In this document: positions 43,187 to 51,408 of the stretch, piece by piece
Layout: each line of letters begins with the position of its first letter
Position numbering within the stretch: the first letter of the stretch is position 1
Source of the DNA: Clostridia bacterium
Lineage (GTDB): Bacteria > Bacillota > Clostridia > Christensenellales > CAG-138
DNA length: 64,000 nt
Reading direction: 5' to 3'
NCBI GenBank assembly: GCA_016292635.1
Contig: JAEDIC010000010.1
Coordinates: 1-64,000 of the forward strand
Notes under the pieces: generated by a model
The model's database searches: none
Told to the model about the DNA's origin: nothing
What the model saw: the letters and a program-made list of their open reading frames with translations, nothing else
Position numbers and translations under genes: made by a program

Positions 43187-44404
43187 CTACACTGAACGTC
43201 CGGCAAGGGCGCCGGTGGAATATGCTATCTGTAAATTAAAGCCTCCGGTATATCCGTCCACATCTATCAGCTCTCCGGCAAAATATAGCCCCGGCACAAG
43301 CTTTGATTCCATTGTGGACGCATTTATCTCCTTAACGTTCACTCCGCCCCGGGTTATTATGGCTTCTTCAACAGGCAGGGTATGATCCACGGTAAGATTA
43401 ATGCATTTAAGCGTGGATACAATGGCTTCCCTCATGCCTCGGGTGACAGAGCTTACCTGCGTATCCCCCGGCACACCGGAAAGCTCTACAACGATAGAAA
43501 TCATGCGTGAGGGCAAAAGCTCCGAAAGGGAGTTTATCAGCTGCCTGCGGATGTTCTTTTCAAAATCACGAAGGAGGCGTCTATCAAGTTCCTCATAGGT
43601 AAGCCCCGGCTTCATGTCTATGGTCAATACGGCGCCGGAAGGGTCGTCCGCTATACGGCTGCTGGCGCTGAGCACCAGCGGCCCTGAAACGCCAAAGTGA
43701 GTAAACAGCATTTCGCCCAGCTCCTCGTATACCAGTTTGCCCTTTTTGTTGTATGCCCGCAGGGTAACGTTTTTAAGCGAAAGGCCGGTAAGCTCAGCCG
43801 GCCATCGCTCAACCGTCGCAAGGGGTATAAGGGAAGGCCGTATGTCCGTAACCGTGTGGCCCATGGCCCTGGCAAAGGCGTAACCCGCCCCATTTGAGCC
43901 GGTGGAGGGATAGCTTGCGCCTCCTGTGCAGAGTATCACGGCATCAAATTTCCAACTTTTGCCGTTTACTGTAAGCTCAAATCCGCTTTCCGTCTTTCGT
44001 ATGGACTGAACGTTGGAATTCAGGCAAAGTTCCGCTCCGCTTTTGGCAAGGTATCCGGACAACGCCTTTATTACATCGCTGGATTTGTCCGAGACGGGAA
44101 ACACCCTTTTCCCCCGCTCGACTTTGGTGGGCACGCCCATGGAGTTTATTATGGAAACTATGTCCTCGTTGGTAAAGCCGTACAGTGCGCTGTAAAGAAA
44201 CTTTGGGTTTCTCGGTATATTGGCAAACAAATCTTCAACATCTGCGTCATTTGTGATATTGCATCGTCCCTTGCCTGTTATATACAGCTTTTTGCCCAGC
44301 TTTTCATTCTTTTCAAACAGCTTTACGCTGTGACCGTTTTTTGCGGCCATGGAGGCTGCCATTATTCCTGCAGGTCCTCCGCCTATTATCGCTACAGAGC
44401 TCAT
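43187..44404 (-). CDS. HI0933/YhiN-type NAD(P)/FAD-dependent oxidoreductase
   Basis: This 405-aa flavoprotein has an N-terminal Rossmann dinucleotide fold (IIGGGPAGIMAAS). GKGRCNITN, CTGGASYPSTGSNGAGYAFARAMGH and the C-terminal GLYFAGELIDVDGYTGGFNLQIAYSTG segment are the family marks. The biochemical role of this family is poorly known. ATG 44404 follows AGGGAGG, and it overlaps the stop of the rpiR-type gene (TAATG). It is often found beside cmk in Clostridia, as here. Confidence 0.9.
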   Translation of the reverse strand: MSSVAIIGGGPAGIMAASMAAKNGHSVKLFEKNEKLGKKLYITGKGRCNITNDADVEDLFANIPRNPKFLYSALYGFTNEDIVSIINSMGVPTKVERGKRVFPVSDKSSDVIKALSGYLAKSGAELCLNSNVQSIRKTESGFELTVNGKSWKFDAVILCTGGASYPSTGSNGAGYAFARAMGHTVTDIRPSLIPLATVERWPAELTGLSLKNVTLRAYNKKGKLVYEELGEMLFTHFGVSGPLVLSASSRIADDPSGAVLTIDMKPGLTYEELDRRLLRDFEKNIRRQLINSLSELLPSRMISIVVELSGVPGDTQVSSVTRGMREAIVSTLKCINLTVDHTLPVEEAIITRGGVNVKEINASTMESKLVPGLYFAGELIDVDGYTGGFNLQIAYSTGALAGRSV

Positions 44405-45279
44405 TAGTCCTCCCTGCCTTCGCAATTTGAGCCAATGTATACATTCTGGCTCTTCCATATGCTTTCCAGCTGGTCAAGGCATTCGGATACCGTGGTTTTG
44501 CGGCGCAGACCCGCGCCTACGATTATGGCATTTATCAGGCTGAGGGGCGCAACGAGAGAATCCGCAAAGGACGCCATGTCGCTGCGAGCGATAAGCACAC
44601 TGTCCGCAAGCTCCGCAATTGGAGAAAACATACTGTCGGTAATGGCGGTTACACGCGCCCCCCTATCCTTGGCGAATTTCAGGGCGTCCACCGTGCGGGC
44701 AGAGTATCTGGGGAAACTTATGCCGACGCACATATCCTCACGGCCGATCCTCAGCATGCTTTCATATACATCCGACTGCATGGAGGTTACTATCATTATG
44801 TCATCAAGTATGAAATTAAGATAATATCCCAGAAACTGTGCAAGGGGAGCTGCGCTTTTTATTCCTACAATGTATACTCTGCGTACAGCCAGCATATCGT
44901 CTATCACGCTGTTGAATACGGCGGTGTCAACCGACTCTATTGTAGACCTTATATTGCCTATATCCGCTTTTAATACGGTTGAAAGCACCTCATCCTGCTC
45001 AAGATCGGAGGTGAGCTGTATGCGCTGAACGGTGGTAAGGCGGTTGCGTATCATCTCCTGCAGGGACCTCTGAAGCTCTGGATATCCGTCATACCCCAGT
45101 GCATAAGCGAATCGAACAACAGTAGACTCGCTTACGCCTACTGTTCTTCCCATGCGCGAGGCGGTAATGAATGCGGCTTTGTCGTAGTTTTCAACGATAT
45201 AATTTGCCAGCAGCCTCTGTCCTTTGCTGAATGAGCTGAAATTGGCGTTTATTCTTGCCAGCAGATCTGTGCTTTCCAT
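44404..45279 (-). CDS. MurR/RpiR family transcriptional regulator
   Basis: This 291-aa regulator has an N-terminal HTH_6 domain (1-77; ASRMGRTVGVSESTVVRFAYALGYDGYPE) and a C-terminal SIS sugar-phosphate-binding domain (about 125-255; VYIVGIKSAAP and the ISFPRYSARTVDALKFA loop). These proteins usually sense phosphosugars. The target here is not evident, since its neighbours are surE and a flavoprotein. ATG 45279 follows AGAGGAG. The frame upstream of it is an extension without homology. Confidence 0.9.
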   Translation of the reverse strand: MESTDLLARINANFSSFSKGQRLLANYIVENYDKAAFITASRMGRTVGVSESTVVRFAYALGYDGYPELQRSLQEMIRNRLTTVQRIQLTSDLEQDEVLSTVLKADIGNIRSTIESVDTAVFNSVIDDMLAVRRVYIVGIKSAAPLAQFLGYYLNFILDDIMIVTSMQSDVYESMLRIGREDMCVGISFPRYSARTVDALKFAKDRGARVTAITDSMFSPIAELADSVLIARSDMASFADSLVAPLSLINAIIVGAGLRRKTTVSECLDQLESIWKSQNVYIGSNCEGRED

Positions 45280-45284
45280 ATAGA

Positions 45285-46046
45285 TTACTCCTCTTTGGCG
45301 GCCTGCCTGTCCTTCAGGCGGCAAAGCGCTTCTTCATTCGTGCTGTTTGTCATTATCGGCGTAACCGATACGTAACCATTATCTGTCCAGTATTCGTCAT
45401 TATCCTCATTGGCGCAGCCATCGTATTCCACCCTTGAAGGCCACCAATAGTAATCGACATTTCTGGGATCGGTACGCCTTTCGAAGGGAGCGCAGTATGC
45501 CCTGTCTGACATTCGCGTGTACTTTATCCCCTTCAGCTCTCCGTATGGCAAATCCGGCACGTTTACATTGAACAGCATGCATCCGCTCCGCATAAATTCC
45601 GGTATAAGCTCCTCGGCTATCTGCGCAGGCGCGGAAAAGTCCGTTGAGGTCAAGCCCTTCATGGATACCGCCATTGCGGGTATACCCTGCACGGCCCCTT
45701 CCATTGCGGCGTTCACCGTGCCGGAATAATGCACGTCTACGCCCAGATTATATCCGTGGTTGATTCCGGAAAGGATAAGATCCGGCTTTATATCCAGCGC
45801 CCTGCATGCAATTATAACGCAGTCTGCAGGTGTCCCGTTTACTTTATATGCCTCCACGTTGGGGATGCCGGGCATTGACGCCTTCTTTACCCTTAGCGGA
45901 GCTGTAAGGGTTATGGAGTGCGCCGCTCCGCTGCGCTCGGTATCGGGGGCCACCACGATAACTTCATATATATCTGAAAGACGGCGGGCAAGGGCGTATA
46001 TTCCTTCCGACTGGATACCGTCATCATTTGTGATTAATATACGCAT
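45285..46046 (-). CDS. surE: 5'/3'-nucleotidase SurE
   Basis: This 253-aa metal-dependent nucleoside monophosphatase has metal-binding Asp-Asp in ILITNDDGI. The Ser-containing loop is VVAPDTERSGAAHSIT and the Asn-containing one is LSGINHGYNLG. ATG 46046 is preceded by AAGGAGAAG. An upstream in-frame extension of 14 residues lacks support. It is five bases upstream of the rpiR-type gene, so they are likely co-transcribed. Confidence 0.95.
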   Translation of the reverse strand: MRILITNDDGIQSEGIYALARRLSDIYEVIVVAPDTERSGAAHSITLTAPLRVKKASMPGIPNVEAYKVNGTPADCVIIACRALDIKPDLILSGINHGYNLGVDVHYSGTVNAAMEGAVQGIPAMAVSMKGLTSTDFSAPAQIAEELIPEFMRSGCMLFNVNVPDLPYGELKGIKYTRMSDRAYCAPFERRTDPRNVDYYWWPSRVEYDGCANEDNDEYWTDNGYVSVTPIMTNSTNEEALCRLKDRQAAKEE

Positions 46047-46198
46047 ATTTGATCTTCTCCTTAAATGCACTAAACTGATGGCGCGCATTGCGTTAATTGC
46101 AATTATTTTATCAAACCGCCTTTATTTTGGCAATATAATACGAAAAAGATGCAGGAATTGCACCGAAAATTTCACATGAAGGAAACCTCGTCATAAAA

Positions 46199-46228
46199 GC
46201 GGGGCCGAAGCAATAAGCTTCGGCCCCG
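46199..46228 (-). terminator. Terminator of yebC
   Basis: GGGGCCGAAGC and GCTTCGGCCCC pair around a 5-base loop, followed on the minus strand by GCTTTTATG. It lies 25 bases after the yebC stop. Confidence 0.8.
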
Positions 46229-46252
46229 GTAATTATGCTATATGTTGAGGTA

Positions 46253-46999
46253 TTAGTCCTCATCTTCCTCCTCGGGAAGGGTAACGTTGTGGAAAACCTC
46301 CTGAACGTCGTCGTCATCATCGAAGCGATCCAGCATCTTTTCGATTTTTTCCACCAGTTCGGGATCATTGGTAGCGTCAACGGTGTTCTGGGGAAACATG
46401 CCTATCTCGGCGGAAAGGAAACTGTACTTGCCCTCCAGGGCTTCACGCACAACGGAAAAGTCGGCGGGTGCGGTATAGATTTCATATACGTCATCAAGGG
46501 CGTTGAAGTCCTCGGCGCCGGCATCCAGAGCTTCCATCATGAGCTCGTCCTCATCGATGGATGCGCTGCGTTCTACTACCATAAGGCCCTTCTTGTCGAA
46601 CATCCAGGATACGCAGCCGCTTGCGCCCATGCTGCCGCCGCTCTTATCAAAAATATGGCGTATCTCCGCAGCGGTGCGGTTGCGGTTGTCGGTTACGACC
46701 TCAACGATAATGGCGGTGCCGCCGGGGCCGTAACCTTCGTAGGTGATTTCCTCGTAGTTTACACTGCCGAGTTCGCCCGCGGCTTTCTTTATGGAACGGG
46801 TAATGTTGTCGTTGGGCATATTGTTTGCCTTTGCCTTGGCGATAACGTCTCTGAGCTTGGAGTTGTTGGCAGGGTCGCTGCCGCCCTCCTTAACGGCTAT
46901 GGCGATCTCGCGGCCTATTTTGGTAAATATCTTGCCGCGCTGGGAGTCGGTCTTTTCTTTTTTATTCTTAATATTGGCCCATTTGGAATGTCCGGACAT
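46253..46999 (-). CDS. YebC/PmpR family protein
   Basis: This 248-aa protein begins with MSGHSKWANIKNKKEK, the highly conserved start of the YebC family. Middle motifs are DNITRSIKKAAGE, EEITYEGYGPGG and the long acidic tail. Members were annotated as transcription regulators, and more recent work on relatives points to a role on translating ribosomes. Which role applies here is open. GGAGGG precedes the ATG. It is followed by its own terminator. Confidence 0.93.
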   Translation of the reverse strand: MSGHSKWANIKNKKEKTDSQRGKIFTKIGREIAIAVKEGGSDPANNSKLRDVIAKAKANNMPNDNITRSIKKAAGELGSVNYEEITYEGYGPGGTAIIVEVVTDNRNRTAAEIRHIFDKSGGSMGASGCVSWMFDKKGLMVVERSASIDEDELMMEALDAGAEDFNALDDVYEIYTAPADFSVVREALEGKYSFLSAEIGMFPQNTVDATNDPELVEKIEKMLDRFDDDDDVQEVFHNVTLPEEEDED

Positions 47000-47059
47000 A
47001 GGTTTATACCCTCCTGAGAATTATCAACGCTTAATTATAGCACTATTTCAGCCGCCTGT

Positions 47060-47629
47060 TCAAGCTTTCTGTGATATATCGTCGTATTTTTGCCTGAGTT
47101 TCTTCATATCCTCCCAGGACTCACGCTTTTTGCTTTCATCCCTGAGCAGCGCCGCGGGATGATATGTTGGAAGTATCCATATTCCTTTATTTTCTTTCCA
47201 TATGCCCCGGTCTCTCGTTATTTTTACATTCTCATCGTATATGTACTTTGCCGCCGTTGCGCCCAGGCATACTATTATCTTTGGCCTGATCAGGGCAAAC
47301 TGGGCCCGAAGATACGGCAAACAGGCCTCCGCCTCGCTGAGCTCCGGCGCCCGATTGTTTGGCGGGCGGCATTTTACGATATTTGCAATGTATACTTCCT
47401 CCCGCTTCAGATTTATTGCCTCAATCATTTTGTCCAGCAGCTTTCCGGCCGGACCGACAAAGGGCCTTCCGGACAGGTCTTCATCTCTGCCTGGGCCTTC
47501 TCCTACAAACATTATATCGGCGCTTGGATCGCCCTCACCGATAACTATGCTGTTTCTCTGCTCGCACAGTCTGCACTTTGTGCAGCCATCCATGCTGTCA
47601 TACAGTTCCTTCCAGTCATATCTCGCCAT
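47060..47629 (-). CDS. Type-4 (family 4) uracil-DNA glycosylase
   Basis: This 189-aa Fe-S glycosylase removes uracil from DNA. The iron-sulfur cysteines are in CTKCRLC near the N-terminus (Cys 16 and 19), in NIVKCRPP and in AEACLPYL. The active-site motif is GEGPGRDED, and the His motif is PTYHPAALLR. ATG 47629 has a GGGGTTTATT upstream, and the longer frame to 47710 lacks a site. It is typical of anaerobes and thermophiles. Confidence 0.92.
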   Translation of the reverse strand: MARYDWKELYDSMDGCTKCRLCEQRNSIVIGEGDPSADIMFVGEGPGRDEDLSGRPFVGPAGKLLDKMIEAINLKREEVYIANIVKCRPPNNRAPELSEAEACLPYLRAQFALIRPKIIVCLGATAAKYIYDENVKITRDRGIWKENKGIWILPTYHPAALLRDESKKRESWEDMKKLRQKYDDISQKA

Positions 47630-47799
47630 AATAAACCCCTTATAATATGAAAGTATAAAAGCACGTTTTAGCTTTTGTGGCGTTTGTTTAAGCTCAATTA
47701 TTCCATACACCTATGACAGCAATGGACTTGAATTATCGATTTTCGGCAATAAGATGGTATTTTACCATCAGAAAGAACCTTTTTGACGAATATTTGCGA

Positions 47800-47828
47800 T
47801 TGCAAAGGAATTTCAAATGATATATAAT
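47800..47828 (+). promoter_or_regulatory. Promoter of the LysR-WG unit
   Basis: TTGCAA (47800-47805), a 17-bp spacer and TATAAT (47823-47828). The start point near 47835 would give a leader of about 125 bases. A second palindrome, GATGGTA-TTT-TACCATC, lies upstream near 47752-47768 and could be a regulator site. The rest of 47630-47960 holds no gene. Confidence 0.7.
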
Positions 47829-47892
47829 TAAAAATTATAATAAGTAATTCTTATACTAAATATGTTCACTGTTGATAATTTTAGCAAAAAAA

Positions 47893-47918
47893 CGCCTTTG
47901 GAGCAATATTTCCAAAGG
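47893..47918. terminator. Leader hairpin, terminator-like on the minus strand
   Basis: GCCTTTGGA and TCCAAAGGC form a 9-bp stem. On the minus strand it is followed by GTTTTTTTG, a good terminator form, but no minus-strand gene lies upstream of it. On the plus strand it sits in the leader of the LysR gene without a T-tract. Confidence 0.55.
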
Positions 47919-47960
47919 CTGAGCCACAAAAATAATCAATTATAACGAGGAGGATGCGCC

Positions 47961-48854
47961 ATGCCCGCCGATCTGGATCTTTACAGCATATTCTGTACTG
48001 TTGCCCGCTGCGGCAGCCTTTCCCATGCGGCAAGGGAATTATATGTCAGTCAGCCAGCCATCAGCCAGTCCATGCATCGACTTGAGTATATGCTGGGCTG
48101 CACTCTCTTTACCCGCACCAGCCGGGGCATAACCCTCACCAGCGAGGGCCGTATGCTGTACAGCTATGCGGATAAAGCAATAAGCCTCATCACCGCAGCC
48201 GAGGACAAGCTGAACCGTATGCGTACCCTGCAGTCCGGTGGCCTGATGATAGGCGCAAGCGATACGCTGTGCCAGTTTTTCCTGCTGCCCTATCTTGAAA
48301 AATTCCATACGGAATACCCCGAAGTACAGCTTCAGGTCACCAACCGCACCACTCCGGATACGATAGAACTTTTAAAGGTAGGAAAAGTGGACATTGCCCT
48401 CGTTAATCTGCCTGTATCCGACAGCGCTCTTTGCGTAAGGGATGTTCTTAAGGTGCATGATGTCTTTGTGGCTTCCGAAAGATTTGCTCACCTTAAGGGT
48501 CGTCCCGTCACCATGGCGGAGATTGCCCGCGAACCTTTGGTTTTGCTTGAGCAGGCCTCAAACTCCCGTAAATACCTTGATGATTTTGCTGCTATGTGCG
48601 GAATAACCCTGCATCCCGAAATAGAGCTGGGCGCCCACAACCTGTTGGTGGAATTCGCCAAGATCGGCCTTGGCATAGCCTGCGTAACATCAGAATTTGC
48701 GGCCAAGGCCATAAACAGCGGAGAATTATTTGAAATTGACCTGTGCGATCCCATGCCATCCCGCGCCATTGGCCTTATTTCCCTTGAGGGAGTTCCCCTT
48801 TCGGCAGCCGCTGAAAGATTCATAAGCATAGTGCTGGAAAACCAGGATCAGTAG
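47961..48854 (+). CDS. LysR family transcriptional regulator
   Basis: This 297-aa regulator has an N-terminal winged HTH (1-65; SLSHAARELYVSQPAISQSMHRLEY) and a two-lobed effector domain (about 90-290), in which GASDTLCQFFLLPYLEKF and GIACVTSEFAAKAI are the usual landmarks. Many relatives sense sulfur or carbon metabolites, but the ligand here is unknown. It is not divergent from a metabolic gene as LysR genes often are. Instead it is followed after four bases by a WG-repeat protein. GAGGAGG precedes the ATG. Confidence 0.93.
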   Translation: MPADLDLYSIFCTVARCGSLSHAARELYVSQPAISQSMHRLEYMLGCTLFTRTSRGITLTSEGRMLYSYADKAISLITAAEDKLNRMRTLQSGGLMIGASDTLCQFFLLPYLEKFHTEYPEVQLQVTNRTTPDTIELLKVGKVDIALVNLPVSDSALCVRDVLKVHDVFVASERFAHLKGRPVTMAEIAREPLVLLEQASNSRKYLDDFAAMCGITLHPEIELGAHNLLVEFAKIGLGIACVTSEFAAKAINSGELFEIDLCDPMPSRAIGLISLEGVPLSAAAERFISIVLENQDQ

Positions 48855-48858
48855 CCCA

Positions 48859-49983
48859 ATGGAACAAAGACGCAATCAGTCAGGGCGCAAGCCTATGCTG
48901 TCGGTATACGGAAGCATAATTCTCTGCATCTTTCTTTGCGCCATCGCCTACGCAGTGCTGTACAATGGCGGCGGAGCAAAGATATTGATTGAGGAAGAAC
49001 AGCGCGTCGCACAAGAGGAAGCAGCGGCAATAGCGGCGGCGGCCCCCACCCCAACTCCCCAGATACTGGCCACGTCCTCCTCCGGCAGGCTTATCCCTTA
49101 TTTTGCAAACGGTCTCTGGGGATATAAGAACACCTCCGGCGAGATAGTGATACTGCCGACCTATTCCGCAGCGAACGAATTTGATGAATATGTGGCTTTT
49201 GCCGCGCAAAACGGCCTGTATGGCCTTATAAACCGCTCCGGCGCATGGATAACCGAACCCTGCTGGTCCAATGTTTCCCGCTTCAGCGAAGGCTATGCCG
49301 CCGTGGAGCAGGACGGCAAATGGGGTTATATAGACCGTTCCGGGAATGTGATAATCAACTATCTCTACCGTGAAGCGGGCCCCTTCAGCTGCGGCAGAGC
49401 CGCCGTTCGTTCCGCATCCTCTTTTGGATATATCGACGTAGTCGGCAATATCGCCATTACCGAAAAATGGTCCTCCGCAAATCCCTTTGTAAACGACCTT
49501 GCCTTTGTAACTCTCTCATCAAAGTGCTACATTATAGACAAGCTTGGCGAGCCCCTTATAACCCTCAACAGCGGAACAACCGGACAAGGCTTCTCTGAGG
49601 ATTTTGCGCTTATTGAGGATAACGGAAGCTGCTATTTCATGAACCGCTACGGCAAAAGCGCCTTCCGCAAGACCTATTCCGCAGCACTGCCATTCTCCGG
49701 CGGTTTTGCGGCAATTCGAGAGGATGGTCTTTGGGGATACATAAACGACATGGGAGCAACCGCTATCACTCCCCAGTTTATGGAGGCCAAGTCATTCTCA
49801 AACGGCCTCGCCGCAGTAAAGAACTCCGAAGGGCTGTGGGGATATATCGACAGCTCAGGCGCTCTCAAGATCGACTATCGCTATTCCGATCCCGGAAGCT
49901 TTATAGATGGCTTTGCGGTCTCCATGAAGGACGGTTCATGGTATATAGTGGATAAAAGCGGCAGCGAAGCCCTGCTTTATTAA
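48859..49983 (+). CDS. WG-repeat protein with N-terminal membrane anchor
   Basis: This 374-aa protein has one TM helix (residues 14-37), an Ala/Pro linker (about 45-70) and then seven or so WG/KWG repeats of about 40 residues, for example NGLWGYKNTSGEIVILPTY and DGKWGYIDRSGNVIINYLY. The repeats are probably displayed outside the cell as a propeller-like binding module. There is no catalytic motif. It is co-transcribed with the LysR gene. The ligand is unknown. Confidence 0.88.
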   Translation: MEQRRNQSGRKPMLSVYGSIILCIFLCAIAYAVLYNGGGAKILIEEEQRVAQEEAAAIAAAAPTPTPQILATSSSGRLIPYFANGLWGYKNTSGEIVILPTYSAANEFDEYVAFAAQNGLYGLINRSGAWITEPCWSNVSRFSEGYAAVEQDGKWGYIDRSGNVIINYLYREAGPFSCGRAAVRSASSFGYIDVVGNIAITEKWSSANPFVNDLAFVTLSSKCYIIDKLGEPLITLNSGTTGQGFSEDFALIEDNGSCYFMNRYGKSAFRKTYSAALPFSGGFAAIREDGLWGYINDMGATAITPQFMEAKSFSNGLAAVKNSEGLWGYIDSSGALKIDYRYSDPGSFIDGFAVSMKDGSWYIVDKSGSEALLY

Positions 49984-50013
49984 AAATATATCCATTTGCT
50001 GTATATTTTCCCC

Positions 50014-50042
50014 TTGCAAAACACATTACCTTGTGTTAGAAT
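50014..50042 (+). promoter_or_regulatory. rpmB: Promoter of rpmB
   Basis: TTGCAA (50014-50019), a 17-bp spacer and TAGAAT (50037-50042). Confidence 0.7.
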
Positions 50043-50095
50043 AACACTGTTTGATTTTAGCAAGATGCTTACTGTCGGTAAGGAGGTGTAAATAA

Positions 50096-50287
50096 ATGGG
50101 TAAGTTCTGTGAGGTTTGCAATAAGGGGATGATGTCCGGTAACCGGGTAAGCCATTCCAACCGTAAAACCAGGCATGCATGGGCTCCCAATATTCAGCGC
50201 GTGAGCGTTGTTGTTGATGGTACTCCCTGCAAGATGAACGTCTGCACTCGCTGCCTTCGTTCCGGCAAGGTTCAGCGCAGTGTCTAA
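50096..50287 (+). CDS. rpmB: 50S ribosomal protein L28
   Basis: This 63-aa L28 is of the zinc-ribbon form. Cys pairs CEVC near the N-terminus and CTRC near the C-terminus would hold one zinc ion. SHSNRKTRHAWAPNIQ is the typical L28 core. A strong TAAGGAGGTG lies eight bases upstream. It is monocistronic, with a promoter and a terminator. Confidence 0.97.
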   Translation: MGKFCEVCNKGMMSGNRVSHSNRKTRHAWAPNIQRVSVVVDGTPCKMNVCTRCLRSGKVQRSV

Positions 50288-50306
50288 TTAAAAATTAAAA
50301 AGCGAT

Positions 50307-50336
50307 GTGAGTCGGTCAGTTAGACCGGCTCATTTA
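50307..50336. terminator. Bidirectional terminator between rpmB and a small minus-strand gene
   Basis: GAGTCGGTC and GACCGGCTC pair around AGTTA. On the plus strand it is followed by ATTTATTTTTG and on the minus strand by ATCGCTTTTT, so it can serve both convergent genes. Confidence 0.75.
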
Positions 50337-50355
50337 TTTTTGCGAATAATCCATA

Positions 50356-50547
50356 TTAAATATATCTGCCTATTATCAGCAGGCGGAACATCACAGTCAG
50401 TATCCCCGCCCATATCAAAGACCATATCAGCCTTATATTCAGGCATAGCAATAGAATCAATAAAACAAAATAAACAATGCAGCATCTGAATGTCCTTCGT
50501 CTGCAGGAGCGCCTTCTTATATAAACCATCGACGGCCTTTTTTGCAT
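50356..50547 (-). CDS. Small membrane protein, 63 aa, unknown
   Basis: The N-terminus is strongly basic (RPSMVYIRRRSCRRR). It is followed by two hydrophobic stretches (about residues 23-38 and 42-58), so the product would be a small membrane protein. A purine-rich GGGGGAGGGAAGAGGC leads straight into the ATG. It is convergent with rpmB and shares its terminator. No family is recognised. An overlapping frame (50330-50572) has no such features. It lies back to back with the ABC ATPase gene. Confidence 0.5.
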   Translation of the reverse strand: MQKRPSMVYIRRRSCRRRTFRCCIVYFVLLILLLCLNIRLIWSLIWAGILTVMFRLLIIGRYI

Positions 50548-50658
50548 GCCTCTTCCCTCCCCCTGTTATCATATTACGCTGCGCTTCTCAATTTGTTTCA
50601 CGCACAAGACAGAGTTACAGGGAATACATTGGTGTATAAACAAAAACGGAGGCTTTAT

Positions 50659-51408
50659 ATGGCTGAAATTTTGCTTGAAGCAGATAGCGTTGGCCTTACA
50701 TATCATCAACCCGGCGGAGAGACCCTCGCCGTAGACAGCATATCCTTTGACGTAAACCATGGAGAATTTCTTTCCATAGTCGGTCCTTCCGGATGCGGAA
50801 AGACCAGCATACTTTCCATGATTGCCGGATTGCTGAAACCAAGTCACGGAAAGATAACGCTGCACAGCGATGCTCGCCCCGGATATATGCTTCAGCGGGA
50901 TCATCTGCTGGACTGGCGCACTGTTGAGGGAAACGTATTGCTGGGGCTGCAGGTAAAGGGCACGCTGAATGAAGAAACCCGTGCCTTCGCAAACAGCCTG
51001 CTGGATACATACGGGCTTAAGGAATTCGCAAAAAGCTATCCGCGGCAGCTGTCCGGCGGTATGCGCCAGAAAGTGGCTCTAATACGCACTCTAGCCTGCT
51101 CTCCTGAGCTTTTGCTGCTGGATGAACCCTTTTCCGCTCTGGATTATCAAACCCGGCTCATGGCCTGTGACGAGATGTACGGCATAATACGAAATGAGGG
51201 CAAAACCGCAGTTCTTGTTACTCACGACATATCCGAAGCCATTTCAATGAGCGACAGGATACTGGTTTTTTCCGCCCGTCCCGCCCGTATAAAGGCGGAG
51301 CATACAATAAAGCTGTCACAGGGGAATACTCCGCTTTCACGGCGCAACAGCCCGGAATTCAAGGATTACTTTGATAGTATATGGAAGGAGATCGACCATG
51401 AACACTAA
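50659..51408 (+). CDS. ABC transporter ATP-binding protein (NitT/TauT type)
   Basis: This 249-aa ATPase has Walker A GPSGCGKTS, a Q-loop region YMLQRDHLLDW, the signature LSGGMRQK, Walker B LLLLDEPFSALD and the H-loop VTHDISEA. The RDHLLDWRTVEGNV stretch is typical of importers for nitrate, sulfonates, aliphatic amides or pyrimidine precursors of thiamine. ATG 50659 has GGAGG six bases upstream. A longer frame to 50542 is unsupported. It overlaps the permease gene, and no substrate-binding protein gene is nearby. Confidence 0.92.
   Translation: MAEILLEADSVGLTYHQPGGETLAVDSISFDVNHGEFLSIVGPSGCGKTSILSMIAGLLKPSHGKITLHSDARPGYMLQRDHLLDWRTVEGNVLLGLQVKGTLNEETRAFANSLLDTYGLKEFAKSYPRQLSGGMRQKVALIRTLACSPELLLLDEPFSALDYQTRLMACDEMYGIIRNEGKTAVLVTHDISEAISMSDRILVFSARPARIKAEHTIKLSQGNTPLSRRNSPEFKDYFDSIWKEIDHEH

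Noticed and set aside
50574..50658. TPP or other riboswitch before the ABC transporter genes
   Set aside because: The leader is short and lacks the CUGAGA and other conserved thiamine-box elements.
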